Assembly: GCA_021827995.1 (NCBI GenBank) | Contig: JAKATK010000006.1 | Span: 1 to 64,000, forward strand | DNA: 64,000 nt | Direction: 5' to 3' | Source of the DNA: Microcaldota archaeon | GTDB taxonomy: Archaea; Micrarchaeota; Micrarchaeia; Micrarchaeales; Micrarchaeaceae | Shown here: positions 42,389 through 51,089 of the stretch, in pieces | How positions within the stretch are numbered: the first letter of the stretch is position 1 | Layout of the letters: each line of letters opens with the position of its first letter | Notes under the pieces: generated by a model | What the model was told of the DNA's origin: nothing | Databases searched by the model: none | The model's input: the letters and a program-made list of their open reading frames with translations, nothing else | Translations under genes and position numbers: made by a program

Positions 42389-43818
42389 TTGACCAACATG
42401 AACAGCGTAACACTACCATTAGGTAGTATATCAATCATGGATAAAATAGATAGGGAATACGGTCTGATATCAAGTATCTTCGGAAAGGCAGGTGGCAGGT
42501 CCCGTAATTTTGTAGGCGCAGTAAAGCTTCTCCTATGCAACAGGATGGATGACGCCGTATCGGTGCACCAGATACTTCCTATGTCTTCGGATGAGAGATT
42601 CGGACTTCTAGGCCTTAAAGAGGGCATTTCGGAAAGGTCTCTTTACAGGGATCTGCAAAAAGTAGGAAGGGAATTTCCAATCCTTCTTGAGAGATACTAG
42701 AATGTCGTTAAGAAATACGGATTGATATGCGGGATCCAGATATCAGATTTCTCCTCGTCTTATTTCGAAGGCAAGAATGCGGAGTTTGCAGAACATGGAT
42801 ATTCGAGAGACCATCGGCCTGATAAGAAACAGGTTACCTGGGCATTTCTACAGGAATAGACGGCATACCGACTGCGCTGACCATACAGAGAGGGAACGTT
42901 CAGGACAAGACGCACATGAGAGAGATGTTGAGGGTGTGCATAAAGATTCTCGATAAAGGATCGCTCCTGATGTTTGACTGCGGTGCAAACACCCCAAGGG
43001 TAAAGGATACGATTGTTGGGAACGGCCTGCACTATTTGACATTGAAACCGAAGAAAGTAGGCACCTACAGGAATCTCATAAAAGGTTTTGATAATGGATG
43101 TGGAAAGTTCGACTGCAACGGTGTCGAATATCTGTATACGAAGAAGCCATCAAAGCGCCCTGGCGAATTCCTGTACATCTATTTCTCGAAGAAACTCTGC
43201 GAGGATCAGTTGCGCAAGAAGGGCTCGAAGTTCAGGGAGAGGATGGCGAAAGGCAACGAACTTGTCAAAAAGGCGAAGCGGCACAAGGCGGTCCAGATGT
43301 TTCCATCTAAAGAAGGGTGGGTTGGTCTTTATCCCGAAATCCAACATTCTCTTGTCGACATACGCAACCCTTACATAACGAATATTGAGGGTTTCTTCAT
43401 CCTGGAAAGCTCTTTGGATGCAGAACCAGAAAAGATACTCGAACTCTTTAAACAGAGGGATATCGCGAGGAAATTCATCAGGGAGATGAAGGAAGGTGGC
43501 GAACTACGGCCGATTAGGCACTGGAATAGATGGGCAATCATAGGCGCACTGTTCATCTGTTTACTCGCAACTGCCATGATAAATTTGACACTTAATTCTT
43601 GCAAGGATCCCGACGTCAAGAACTTCAAGCTACTCAAAAAATACCTTGGAAATTTGACGCTTACGGTGATTTATCCGCAAAACGCCTTCAGAGTAATGGT
43701 CGTGAGCAACATCTCTGCTCAGATACGTGCAATTTTTGCGATTTTCTGGACAGATATAGCACAAAAGACCTGCATCTACGCTGGTAAATCAGGTTTGGCG
43801 AACTGGTCTACGCATTAG
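42389..43818 (+). pseudogene. IS4/IS1634-like transposase broken by a stop and a frameshift
   Basis: The N-terminal 103 codons (MNSVTLPLGSISIMDKIDREYG) end at an in-frame TAG at 42698-42700. Translation resumes in the same frame through SSYFEGKNAEFAEHGYSRDHRPDKKQVTW, then shifts frame near 42839 into GISTGIDGIPTALTIQRGNVQDKTHM and FDCGANTP. The rest continues with the catalytic-glutamate region (FKQRDIARKFIREMKEGGELRPIRHW) to the end. The DDE pattern and RDHRP element resemble IS1634/IS4 transposases. Both disruptions suggest decay rather than programmed recoding. A GGAGG precedes the TTG start. Confidence 0.75.
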
Positions 43819-43920
43819 GACTAGAGGTAGGAATCACATTTGGCGAGGTTAGGTGGCAGCAGAGAAACCTGACACAGGTGTCTCTGCCGCGAAGACCTGG
43901 GTGACCAAGAAAAACTTCCC

Positions 43921-44154
43921 GTGTATGAATTTGCGGTTATTGGTTTGAGAACGCATCCGTACTTCGGTTACGGTGCAGGTACCGGATCCGAAAGGGCAAC
44001 TTTCAATAAGGCTGTGGCGATGATGCGGCGGGCAGGAATAATCACAAGGAGCGCCGGACTTGACAACTATTACGGAAGACAGTATATTATTAATGTATTC
44101 GACGAGGACGCCACGATACACATGGCATCAAAGGAAAATACGGAGATAAAATGA
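43921..44154 (+). pseudogene. Unplaced fragment, possibly from a transposase
   Basis: An open frame of 77 codons in the insertion-sequence region. It includes NKAVAMMRRAGIITRSAGL and NYYGRQYIINVFDEDATIH, which read like part of a DDE-type transposase, but the family is not certain and no start signal is seen. The 246 bases from here to the flippase gene contain a TATA-like GTATTATAAG (about 44213) and nothing else recognisable. Confidence 0.35.
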
Positions 44155-44400
44155 CCTTACGCATGGAAGAACGTAATTTGTGATTTGATTCTAAGTCAGT
44201 TCTCTTTCCAGGGGTATTATAAGAGGGGAATTCGGCGATCGGGTTCTCTGCAGACAGTGGATGCGACGGATTGAAGATGCGGCAGAAGTTAGACGACAGA
44301 ATCGATGCGGCAGTGATGCGCGACCGACGTGGCACAACCTCCCTCTGCTTGGCGTATGATACTCGATCTGTGTCCAACAGTTGGTTTGTTGGTGTTGGAT

Positions 44401-46005
44401 ATGTTTATTAAGCATGTAATCGCACTAAAGCTTGTGCCGATTGGAGAGAGCGCTGATAGTTATCTGGTGCTCGGAGTGAAGAGCGCAAGCATGTCGTTCT
44501 TTGTACTAGCGGGCAAGATTGCAGCCTTCATAGCTGGGGCCGCGATGCTTATAGTAGTAGCTAGGCTCATGGGGCCGGCCGACTACGGCGTTTACACGGT
44601 AGCGATGGCTGTCGCAGCCCTTATCGCTGCCTTCGGAAGCCTCAATGCTAACGGCTACTTCAACTTCATGATACCAAAGTTGCTGACCGAGAAGAGGCAG
44701 CACGAGATAGGCGTAATGGTTGTGGACACGTTTATCCTGTTCCTGCTCCTTGCGATTGTGCTTATGGCGATCGGGTGGGCCCTGACCGCGTCAGTGCTGC
44801 AGCATGCGTTCTCATCGCAGGCCTACACCACGAGCATATACGTTGCGCTGCTTGCCATACTGTGGATAGCCGCCTACTCACCAATGGCCGCTGTGCTAGT
44901 GGGCCTCGGCATGGGCAGGGAAGTGGCGTTGACGAATAGCACATGGGCCATCCTGCAGGCAGGCGTCAGCATAACGCTAGTGGCACTCGGCTTCGGCCCT
45001 GTCGGCGCTATAATAGGCTATATCGCTGGACTAATTCTGGCCACCATGCTGCCGCTATACTACATCAACAAGCGCGTTGGCTTAGAGCTGTTGTGGCATG
45101 GCATGGCTAGTCGGCTAGGTTCTATGCTCAGGTTCACCATACCGATAACGGGCGCGGGGATACTAAACACGCTCCTGAACAACTTCTCCGTGGTGCTTCT
45201 CGGCATCCTGCTTATACCTGCTAGCGTGATAGGGCAGTACGGACTGGCCTCTAGGGCAGGCTTGGTGATAGATGTAGCTTCTGGTTCGATATCAGTGGTG
45301 CTCATACCGCTTTTCGCCACTGCAAAGCAGCGTTCGAATAGGCCTGAAAGGTTGAGCGGCTTGTACCAGGGCTCTATTTTCTATGGGGTGCTCTTCACGC
45401 TGCCGGTCATAGTCTACGCATCGGTTATGGCAAGGGACCTCATTGTGACGGTATTCACTTCTGCCTATAGCCTCACTATACTCTACATGCCGCTGATAAG
45501 CGTGGGCATCCTGTTCTCGTTCGTCTCGAGTTACGCTTACTCGATGCTAGTGAGCCTAGGCAGGGTCATGGACACCTTCAAGTACGCAGCTATAGCGTAC
45601 GGCATGTCACTGATTTCCATGCTCCTGCTTGGACCGCTCCTCGGCGTTCTTGGTGTGCTCGTGGCATATTTCTATGTGGGCAACATAGCCCTGACGGCGC
45701 TCTACATGAGGAGCGTGCACGGGTTCGGGATAAGACTGGAGGGCAGACCAATAATTCTGGTCGTTGTGTCCGCACTCATATTCGGGCTCTCCATGGCGCC
45801 GCTGCTCTTCTTCAACAACGTGCGACCGCTATACCTGCTGGTCGTGGCCATGGCCGAGGGCTTAGTGGTGTACCCGGCCGCCCTGGTCAAGACTGGCGCG
45901 CTCTCGAAGGACGAGATCGGCGTGCTGCACAAGGTCAGCGACGAGACCCCGGTGGTTGGTGCGCTCCTGCGTGCCCTGCTACGCTATTGCGAGAGATTGA
46001 TGTGA
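44401..46005 (+). CDS. Polysaccharide flippase (MATE/Wzx-like)
   Basis: 534 residues with about 12-14 hydrophobic spans. The N-terminal KSASMSFFVLAGKIAAFI and MGPADYGVYTVAMA match the oligosaccharide-flippase (MVF/Wzx) family that moves lipid-linked sugars across the membrane. The ATG chosen follows GGTGTTGGAT; a longer frame is open to 44329. It is the first intact gene after the transposon region. It works in principle with the glycosyltransferases elsewhere in the window. Confidence 0.82.
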   Translation: MFIKHVIALKLVPIGESADSYLVLGVKSASMSFFVLAGKIAAFIAGAAMLIVVARLMGPADYGVYTVAMAVAALIAAFGSLNANGYFNFMIPKLLTEKRQHEIGVMVVDTFILFLLLAIVLMAIGWALTASVLQHAFSSQAYTTSIYVALLAILWIAAYSPMAAVLVGLGMGREVALTNSTWAILQAGVSITLVALGFGPVGAIIGYIAGLILATMLPLYYINKRVGLELLWHGMASRLGSMLRFTIPITGAGILNTLLNNFSVVLLGILLIPASVIGQYGLASRAGLVIDVASGSISVVLIPLFATAKQRSNRPERLSGLYQGSIFYGVLFTLPVIVYASVMARDLIVTVFTSAYSLTILYMPLISVGILFSFVSSYAYSMLVSLGRVMDTFKYAAIAYGMSLISMLLLGPLLGVLGVLVAYFYVGNIALTALYMRSVHGFGIRLEGRPIILVVVSALIFGLSMAPLLFFNNVRPLYLLVVAMAEGLVVYPAALVKTGALSKDEIGVLHKVSDETPVVGALLRALLRYCERLM

Positions 46006-46090
46006 GGCCGCGACGGCTGGCGCAATCGCCGCGCGCACCATAGCAAAGTTAATAAAGATTCAACGGCAATATGCACTGGCAAGCGATTTG

Positions 46091-46924
46091 ATGGTACAAA
46101 AGAGGCTCTTCGTCTTCCTCGGCTTTTTGGGTGGCGCCTTCCTGTTCCTCGGCCTAGCATCTGCAATCGCGCAGAGCGCGCTCACCGACGTGGTCAAGAT
46201 ACTGCTGCTGATAGTCGCAATGCTTTTCGATGTACTGGCCTTCTCGTCGCGCTATTACTCATACCTGCTCATACCGTTCATGAGGCAGAGGAGCAAGGAC
46301 ATAGTGCTCAGCAACGAGAACGCCTACCACCTGTCGCCTGCCGGCGACGCGACGCTGAGGAAGGACGGCGACGAGTTCATCGCTACGGTTTACATAAACA
46401 TACCGCTGTACCGATCGGCCACGGAGATGACGGACGAGGAGAAGATAGACTTCTCCAGGCAGGTGAGCAGGCTGGTCGGCGTGAGCAGGGACCCGGTGCG
46501 CTTCACGTCGGAGCTGTACATGATGAACAAGGACTCCTACATACAGACGCTGAAGGACACGATAAACTCGATAGAGAACGAGGTAGTTGAGCTGACGAAC
46601 AAGAAGGCACCGGCCAGGGAGCTGGACCGCGCGAAGGGCAAGCTGGCGATGTGGCACACCGTACTGGACCACGTGACGACTGCGCAGTCGCTAGACCTGG
46701 CCACTTTCGCCGCGGTTTCGGCCCGTGGCGGCAAGGAGTTCGAAGCGGTCAGCATAGCCCAGCAGCGCGCCAGGGAGCTGATGTCAGGAGTGGGCGCCAT
46801 CTTCGGCGTGACGCCTGCGGTCGTCACAGGACCGGACCTACTCAAGCTCATAGAGCCTGAATACCTGATACCTTTCTCGACGGTCAGCGAGACGATAAAC
46901 AGGAACGTGGCTGCGGTGGTTTGA
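46091..46924 (+). CDS. VirB4 N-terminal-domain-like membrane protein 1
   Basis: 277 residues. Two hydrophobic spans (about 7-28 and 34-54) are followed by a soluble alpha/beta domain. ATVYINIPLYRSATEMTDEEK, ISRDPVRFTSEL-like VSRDPVRFTSELYMMN, KLAMWHTVLDHV and QQRARELMSGVGAIFG read like the N-terminal half of VirB4/TraC ATPases, which carry a membrane-proximal domain before the motor. No ATP site is present here. The next gene starts at its stop codon, so the products are made together. Confidence 0.55.
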   Translation: MVQKRLFVFLGFLGGAFLFLGLASAIAQSALTDVVKILLLIVAMLFDVLAFSSRYYSYLLIPFMRQRSKDIVLSNENAYHLSPAGDATLRKDGDEFIATVYINIPLYRSATEMTDEEKIDFSRQVSRLVGVSRDPVRFTSELYMMNKDSYIQTLKDTINSIENEVVELTNKKAPARELDRAKGKLAMWHTVLDHVTTAQSLDLATFAAVSARGGKEFEAVSIAQQRARELMSGVGAIFGVTPAVVTGPDLLKLIEPEYLIPFSTVSETINRNVAAVV

Positions 46925-47758
46925 TTGGACGAAGAGGCCATAATGTATCTCGCGCTCACTGCGCTGGTAGCGCTCATTGTGCTGCTGATCCTGCCGTCGT
47001 TCGGGGGCGGCATCTTCTCCATACTAGCTGCGCTTATCGCGCTTGCGACGATCGGCCTGATAATCATGCTCAACTGGGCGGACTTCGTTGTCTTCCCGCT
47101 GGTAACCAACATGCTCGGCGTGACGTTCCAGCCGGCCAGGGACTACAGGATAGTCAAGACGCAGGATGCTGTGCTCAAGAACGTGAGCGGCCTCTACTAC
47201 GCGACCGGCTACCTGACCGCGAACCTATTCCCGTACGTGTTCAAACTGGAGGCACGGCAAGAGGAGGAGGACGCCAAGCTGCTGGCGGCCCCGGACACCT
47301 GGGAGCGCGCGATAATGAACATAGACTTCCCGTTCAAGTTCCACGTCGTGTCCTCTGGGTTAGACGTGCAGAACGTTAGGGACGAGCTGGAGGGCAAGCG
47401 CTCCTATCAGGAGTTCCAGCTGTCCAGGGCGATGCAGTCTAGCAACGTGAGCGAGACCGCGGTCACAGACCTGCGTAGGAAGATAAACGTGCTGCAGACG
47501 AAGATAGACAGGATCTCGCAGGGCGAGAAGCCCATCGCTACGGTGATGTACATAGAGACGACTGCAGTGGACATATCTGAGAAGGCCGCCATCGACCGCC
47601 TGGCAGCGCAGGTGAAGAGCCTGCAGGTCGCGCTGAGCGGCCTGGACGTGCAGCTGACAAGGGTGGCTGGCAGGGAGCTGTACTCACTGTTCAGGTTCAA
47701 CTTCTCGCTGCCGACGCAGTACGCCGAGCTTGCCACGTACTTCGACAGACAGTCATGA
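46925..47758 (+). CDS. VirB4 N-terminal-domain-like membrane protein 2
   Basis: 277 residues from a TTG start that directly follows the previous stop codon, with GGTGG upstream. Two hydrophobic spans (about 8-28 and 33-55) are followed by DYRIVKTQDAVLKNVSGLYYATGYL and MNIDFPFKFHVVSSGLDVQNV, then a coiled helix region and TVMYIETTAVDISEK. This order (membrane part, then a domain with DFP and a final YSLFRF element) mimics the VirB4 N-terminal module and echoes protein 1, so the two are probably distant paralogues. Confidence 0.55.
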   Translation: MDEEAIMYLALTALVALIVLLILPSFGGGIFSILAALIALATIGLIIMLNWADFVVFPLVTNMLGVTFQPARDYRIVKTQDAVLKNVSGLYYATGYLTANLFPYVFKLEARQEEEDAKLLAAPDTWERAIMNIDFPFKFHVVSSGLDVQNVRDELEGKRSYQEFQLSRAMQSSNVSETAVTDLRRKINVLQTKIDRISQGEKPIATVMYIETTAVDISEKAAIDRLAAQVKSLQVALSGLDVQLTRVAGRELYSLFRFNFSLPTQYAELATYFDRQS

Positions 47759-47783
47759 CGTTCATGAGGTTAATGGTGTTTCG

Positions 47784-49298
47784 ATGACGCTGCTGAAGCT
47801 GCAGAGCATAATGAGCAACGAGGTGGCGAAGAGGTCGTTCTTCTCTAGGCCGCCTGAGCCTCCGGTCAGCGTGCTGCTCAGCGACCCGTTCAGGTCGCTT
47901 TACATAGGCACCACGAAGATATTCAGGGTGCCGTTCACATGGTCCTTCTTCAACCTCACCAACCCGCACATAGCTGTCGTCGGCATAACCGGTTCAGGCA
48001 AGAGCTTCTTCGTCAAGACGCTGCTCATAAGGGCCAGCTACGTCTGGAACACCAACGCGGTCATAATAGACTGGGCAGGGGAGTACAGGGCGTGGGTCAA
48101 GCAGAGCGGAGGCATAATCGTGTCGCTGGCGAAGGGCGACTACATGAACATCATGGACCTGTCCGGCATGAAACCGATAGACAGGGTCAAGCAGATCATG
48201 AACTCGCTGGACATACTCACTGACATAAGCCAGTATCCGGAGCAGAAGAGGCTGACCGAGGAGGCCATCGAGCAGGCCTACACGAACTCTGGCTTCAGGG
48301 TCTCGGAGAGGGCTCCTGAGGACGCCGAGTCGCCCACGCTCAAGGACGTGATAACGCTTCTGGAGGAGAAGCTGCAGGAGGGTACGTACGAGTACCCGGC
48401 AGAACTCGAGAACACGATCTACAGGTTACGCCAGTTCGCCAGGGAGGGCGAGGACTACTTCGCCAGGAAGAGCACCGTAGACCTGGGCAAGCTGGCACAG
48501 TCCGGCCTCGTAGACATAGACCTGTCTGGCCTGCCGGACGAGAAGTTCAGGGCGCTCGCCGGCCTGTTCATACTCCAAACGCTGAAGGAGCGCATGCGCA
48601 GCGAGGGGTGGAGCGAGACGAAGGGCCTCAAGACCATGGTGGTGCTGGACGAGGCCTGGAAGGTCGCGAGCGACGAGAAGAGCGACGCGATCATGATCGT
48701 GCGCGAGGGCAGGAAGTACAACTTCGGCCTGATAGTGGCGTCGCAGAACCCCACGGACATAAACGAGGCGATCTTCTCCAACGTCGGCACGACGTTCATA
48801 TTGAGGATAAAGTTCGAAAAGTTCCTGAACTACCTGCAGGGGTCGCTCAACTTCTCCAACTTCATACGCACAGAGATAAGCAAGTTCGGTGTGGGCCAGG
48901 CCGCCGTTGAGATGGCGTTCCAGACCTCGCTGAGGTTCCCGGAGACCTTCGTGCTCGAGAGGATACACGGCGAGGAGCCGCTGTACGTGTACGTGCTCGA
49001 CATGACCGATACGCTCACGCAGAGCGAGATATCTTCAGGCATAGTGGCTAGGGACTACCAGTTCGAGAAGGAGGAGCTGAGGAACAAGCTGGTCGACTAC
49101 GGCGTCAGCACCGAGGGAATCAACACGATATTCGGCGCTTTCGAGACCAGCGGCAGGAACATGAAGATGCTGGAGTTCATACGCATGCTGCGCGACACCG
49201 GAGGAGTCAGCGTGGAGAACATTGTCGCTTTCCTCAAGGGCATGAGCATAGAGGACATGATAATAACCAGGATCGTTAACAGCATAGGTGGCATTTGA
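47784..49298 (+). CDS. VirB4/HerA-type conjugation or secretion ATPase
   Basis: 504 residues. Walker A GITGSGKS (67-74) and Walker B TMVVLDEAWK (~295), with the RecA-like HerA/FtsK/VirB4 arrangement: IDWAGEYRAW after Walker A, LVASQNPTDI-type IVASQNPTDINE (the sensor glutamine) and LRIKFEKFL downstream. The usual ~300-residue VirB4 N-terminal part is missing but is matched by the two upstream genes. The last ~90 residues form a helical domain (NKLVDYGVSTEGINTIF). The ATG follows GGTG by five bases. It could power protein or DNA export, or pilus assembly. Confidence 0.8.
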   Translation: MTLLKLQSIMSNEVAKRSFFSRPPEPPVSVLLSDPFRSLYIGTTKIFRVPFTWSFFNLTNPHIAVVGITGSGKSFFVKTLLIRASYVWNTNAVIIDWAGEYRAWVKQSGGIIVSLAKGDYMNIMDLSGMKPIDRVKQIMNSLDILTDISQYPEQKRLTEEAIEQAYTNSGFRVSERAPEDAESPTLKDVITLLEEKLQEGTYEYPAELENTIYRLRQFAREGEDYFARKSTVDLGKLAQSGLVDIDLSGLPDEKFRALAGLFILQTLKERMRSEGWSETKGLKTMVVLDEAWKVASDEKSDAIMIVREGRKYNFGLIVASQNPTDINEAIFSNVGTTFILRIKFEKFLNYLQGSLNFSNFIRTEISKFGVGQAAVEMAFQTSLRFPETFVLERIHGEEPLYVYVLDMTDTLTQSEISSGIVARDYQFEKEELRNKLVDYGVSTEGINTIFGAFETSGRNMKMLEFIRMLRDTGGVSVENIVAFLKGMSIEDMIITRIVNSIGGI

Positions 49299-49603
49299 TG
49301 GCGCAGGCTGAGACATTCACTGTGAGCAGGGCGGACATCAGGCGCATACTGGTCGTATCTGGGGTTAGCGAGAAGAACATAGCGTCGCTCTTCAGCAGCA
49401 TGGAGAAGGCGCACAGGCACATAAACATAATAGCGTTCGCCAGCCTGCTCGAGAAGGCTGGCGTGGACCGCGACAAGATGACGAACGTGTTCAGGCGCAT
49501 CGGCATGGACGACGTGACTATACGACGCACGTTCGACATGGTCGATGAGGAGCGCATAAGCTCCGAGACCGGCAGGATATACGACGCGACCATAGAGTTT
49601 TGA
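49298..49603 (+). CDS. Small helical protein resembling the C-terminal domain of the motor ATPase
   Basis: 101 residues. Its first ~70 residues (ADIRRILVVSGVSEKNIASLF, IAFASLLEKAG, DKMTNVFRRIGMDDVTIRR) align end to end with the last ~70 of the preceding ATPase (LRNKLVDYGVSTEGINTIF, LEFIRMLRDTGG, ENIVAFLKGMSIEDMIITR), with the same spacing of hydrophobic positions and one-residue gaps. It is coupled by a one-base overlap. It may compete with or dimerise with the motor's tail. Confidence 0.7.
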   Translation: MAQAETFTVSRADIRRILVVSGVSEKNIASLFSSMEKAHRHINIIAFASLLEKAGVDRDKMTNVFRRIGMDDVTIRRTFDMVDEERISSETGRIYDATIEF

Positions 49604-49612
49604 GGCGTGCAC

Positions 49613-49984
49613 ATGGCCAGGGAACTCAGGTGCATAGTGTGCGGCGAGAAGAAGCCAGGACTGGAGGTCGAGGATGACTACGTTATAGACGCAATACGCT
49701 GGTTCAAGACGCACGTCACGAGGAACGCAAAGAACTACAGGCTAGTGGTCTGCAAGGCGTGCTATCCGAAGTACAACAGGTACAGGAGCAGCTACATCAA
49801 GAAGCAGGTGGCCTACCTAGTCTTAGGCTTCGTCTTCGCTGGCCTCCTGGCCATCGTATCGCCGTCCAAGCTAATAGCCCTGGGCTACGGCGCAGCCATA
49901 GTGGTCTTCATGTACGCGCTGTCGCTTCTAAGCTACACGCCCGCGGTGAAGACGCCGGCAGGCCTCAAACCACTAAAGGGATAG
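49613..49984 (+). CDS. Zinc-ribbon membrane protein
   Basis: 123 residues. The N-terminal ribbon has CIVC and CKAC (two C-x2-C pairs ~35 residues apart), followed by two membrane spans (about 65-86 and 88-110) and a proline-rich tail. It sits nine bases after the previous gene and is probably the last gene of the five-gene operon. A ribosome-binding GAGGCGTG precedes the ATG. The function is unknown; a membrane adaptor of the secretion-like system is plausible. Confidence 0.6.
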   Translation: MARELRCIVCGEKKPGLEVEDDYVIDAIRWFKTHVTRNAKNYRLVVCKACYPKYNRYRSSYIKKQVAYLVLGFVFAGLLAIVSPSKLIALGYGAAIVVFMYALSLLSYTPAVKTPAGLKPLKG

Positions 49985-50026
49985 GGCGCGCGCTGGACAC
50001 GAACCACTGCACGCACTACTGCGTGC

Positions 50027-50245
50027 CTAATTGTCCGGGCTTATGAGCCATAGCGTCAACTGTCCGCGCTTAGTCCTGAACAACTTGTGCAGGTCGTGCT
50101 TTATGTAGTTTGCCCATATGCCTGGCAGCATCGCGGCTATGCGCATGTAGGTCCTGGCCAGACCGTCACGTTCATCGCGTTCGGGCTTGGTCGCCTCCTT
50201 GCGCGCCTCACTGGACCGCAGTAAGATGCCCTCTGAGAACGGCAT
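50027..50245 (-). CDS. Small basic protein, 72 aa
   Basis: 72 residues, basic and mostly helical (ARTYMRIAAMLPGIWANYIKH, LFRTKRGQLTLW). A plausible promoter (TTTAAATA at ~50288-50296) and GAGGTG-type ribosome-binding site precede the ATG. Family not recognised. It is convergent with the secretion-like operon and divergent from thpR. Confidence 0.45.
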   Translation of the reverse strand: MPFSEGILLRSSEARKEATKPERDERDGLARTYMRIAAMLPGIWANYIKHDLHKLFRTKRGQLTLWLISPDN

Positions 50246-50516
50246 GTACCACACCTCGCACCAATTGGTATAGCGGCGTACCCGATATTTAAACTTTGTC
50301 AAAGCCAGGCGTAATTTTGTATAGGATACTACGCTCCAATGCCAAAAAGCAAAGGCGTATAATAATGCACATGCCGTGCCGAGCGGCCACTGAGATTCTC
50401 AGCCTGGACGGAAAACCTTGCCACAGCGTTGGCGTTGTCTGCGTTTCTCGTTTCCGAGTCTGCGGCCAGAACTTTAAATAGGATTGCGACAACAGTCTAA
50501 TCGATGGCTGATTGGC

Positions 50517-51089
50517 ATGGCGGGCGCGCGGACTGAGAGGATGTTCGTCGCTGTAGACGTGCCAGAGAGTATCAGGATTAGGGCTGTAGACACGGCCTCG
50601 CAGTTGTCGCGCAGCGCGAGGGTGGTGCCTGCTGGCAACATCCATATAACGCTGGCCTTCCTTGGCGATACCGAAGTGGACAGCATCGACGGCATATGCG
50701 CTGCCCTCGGCCGCGTGACCTTCAGGAGCTTCAGGGTCGAGCTGCGCGGCTTCGGCACGTTCTCGTCATGGCCGCGCGTAGTGTTCGCGATGGTGACCGA
50801 GGGCAAGGACGGCCTGGCCGTTCTCCACGAAGGGGTGATGCGCGCGCTGGCACCGTTCGCCGCCAGCATGAGGCTTGACTCTGGAAGTGGCTTCGTGCCG
50901 CACATAACCGTAGCTAGGATAAGGCACCTGGACAGGCATACGGCCGGCGAGGCCATGGCATTCGTGGACGCGCACAGGGACGACGGCCTAGGCGGCTTCG
51001 AATGCATCGGGTTCAAGCTCAAGATGAGCGTGCTCGCGCGCGAGGGCGCGGCCTATTCGGATGTGTGCGCTTTCAGCGCGAAAGACTAG
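50517..51089 (+). CDS. thpR: RNA 2',3'-cyclic phosphodiesterase (2'-5' RNA ligase family)
   Basis: 190 residues. The two H-x-T motifs HITLAFLG and PHITVARI, placed ~90 residues apart, define the 2H phosphoesterase fold. It opens 2',3'-cyclic phosphates on RNA ends; in archaea it also ligates tRNA halves in vitro. The start used gives the family pattern ERMFVAVDVPE. A TTTAAATA box lies ~40 bases upstream. It overlaps, convergently, the next gene by four bases. Confidence 0.9.
   Translation: MAGARTERMFVAVDVPESIRIRAVDTASQLSRSARVVPAGNIHITLAFLGDTEVDSIDGICAALGRVTFRSFRVELRGFGTFSSWPRVVFAMVTEGKDGLAVLHEGVMRALAPFAASMRLDSGSGFVPHITVARIRHLDRHTAGEAMAFVDAHRDDGLGGFECIGFKLKMSVLAREGAAYSDVCAFSAKD

Noticed and set aside
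47730-47783. N-terminal extension of the VirB4-like ATPase to 47730
   Set aside because: It overlaps the previous gene's coding sequence and the GGTG site lies just before 47784.
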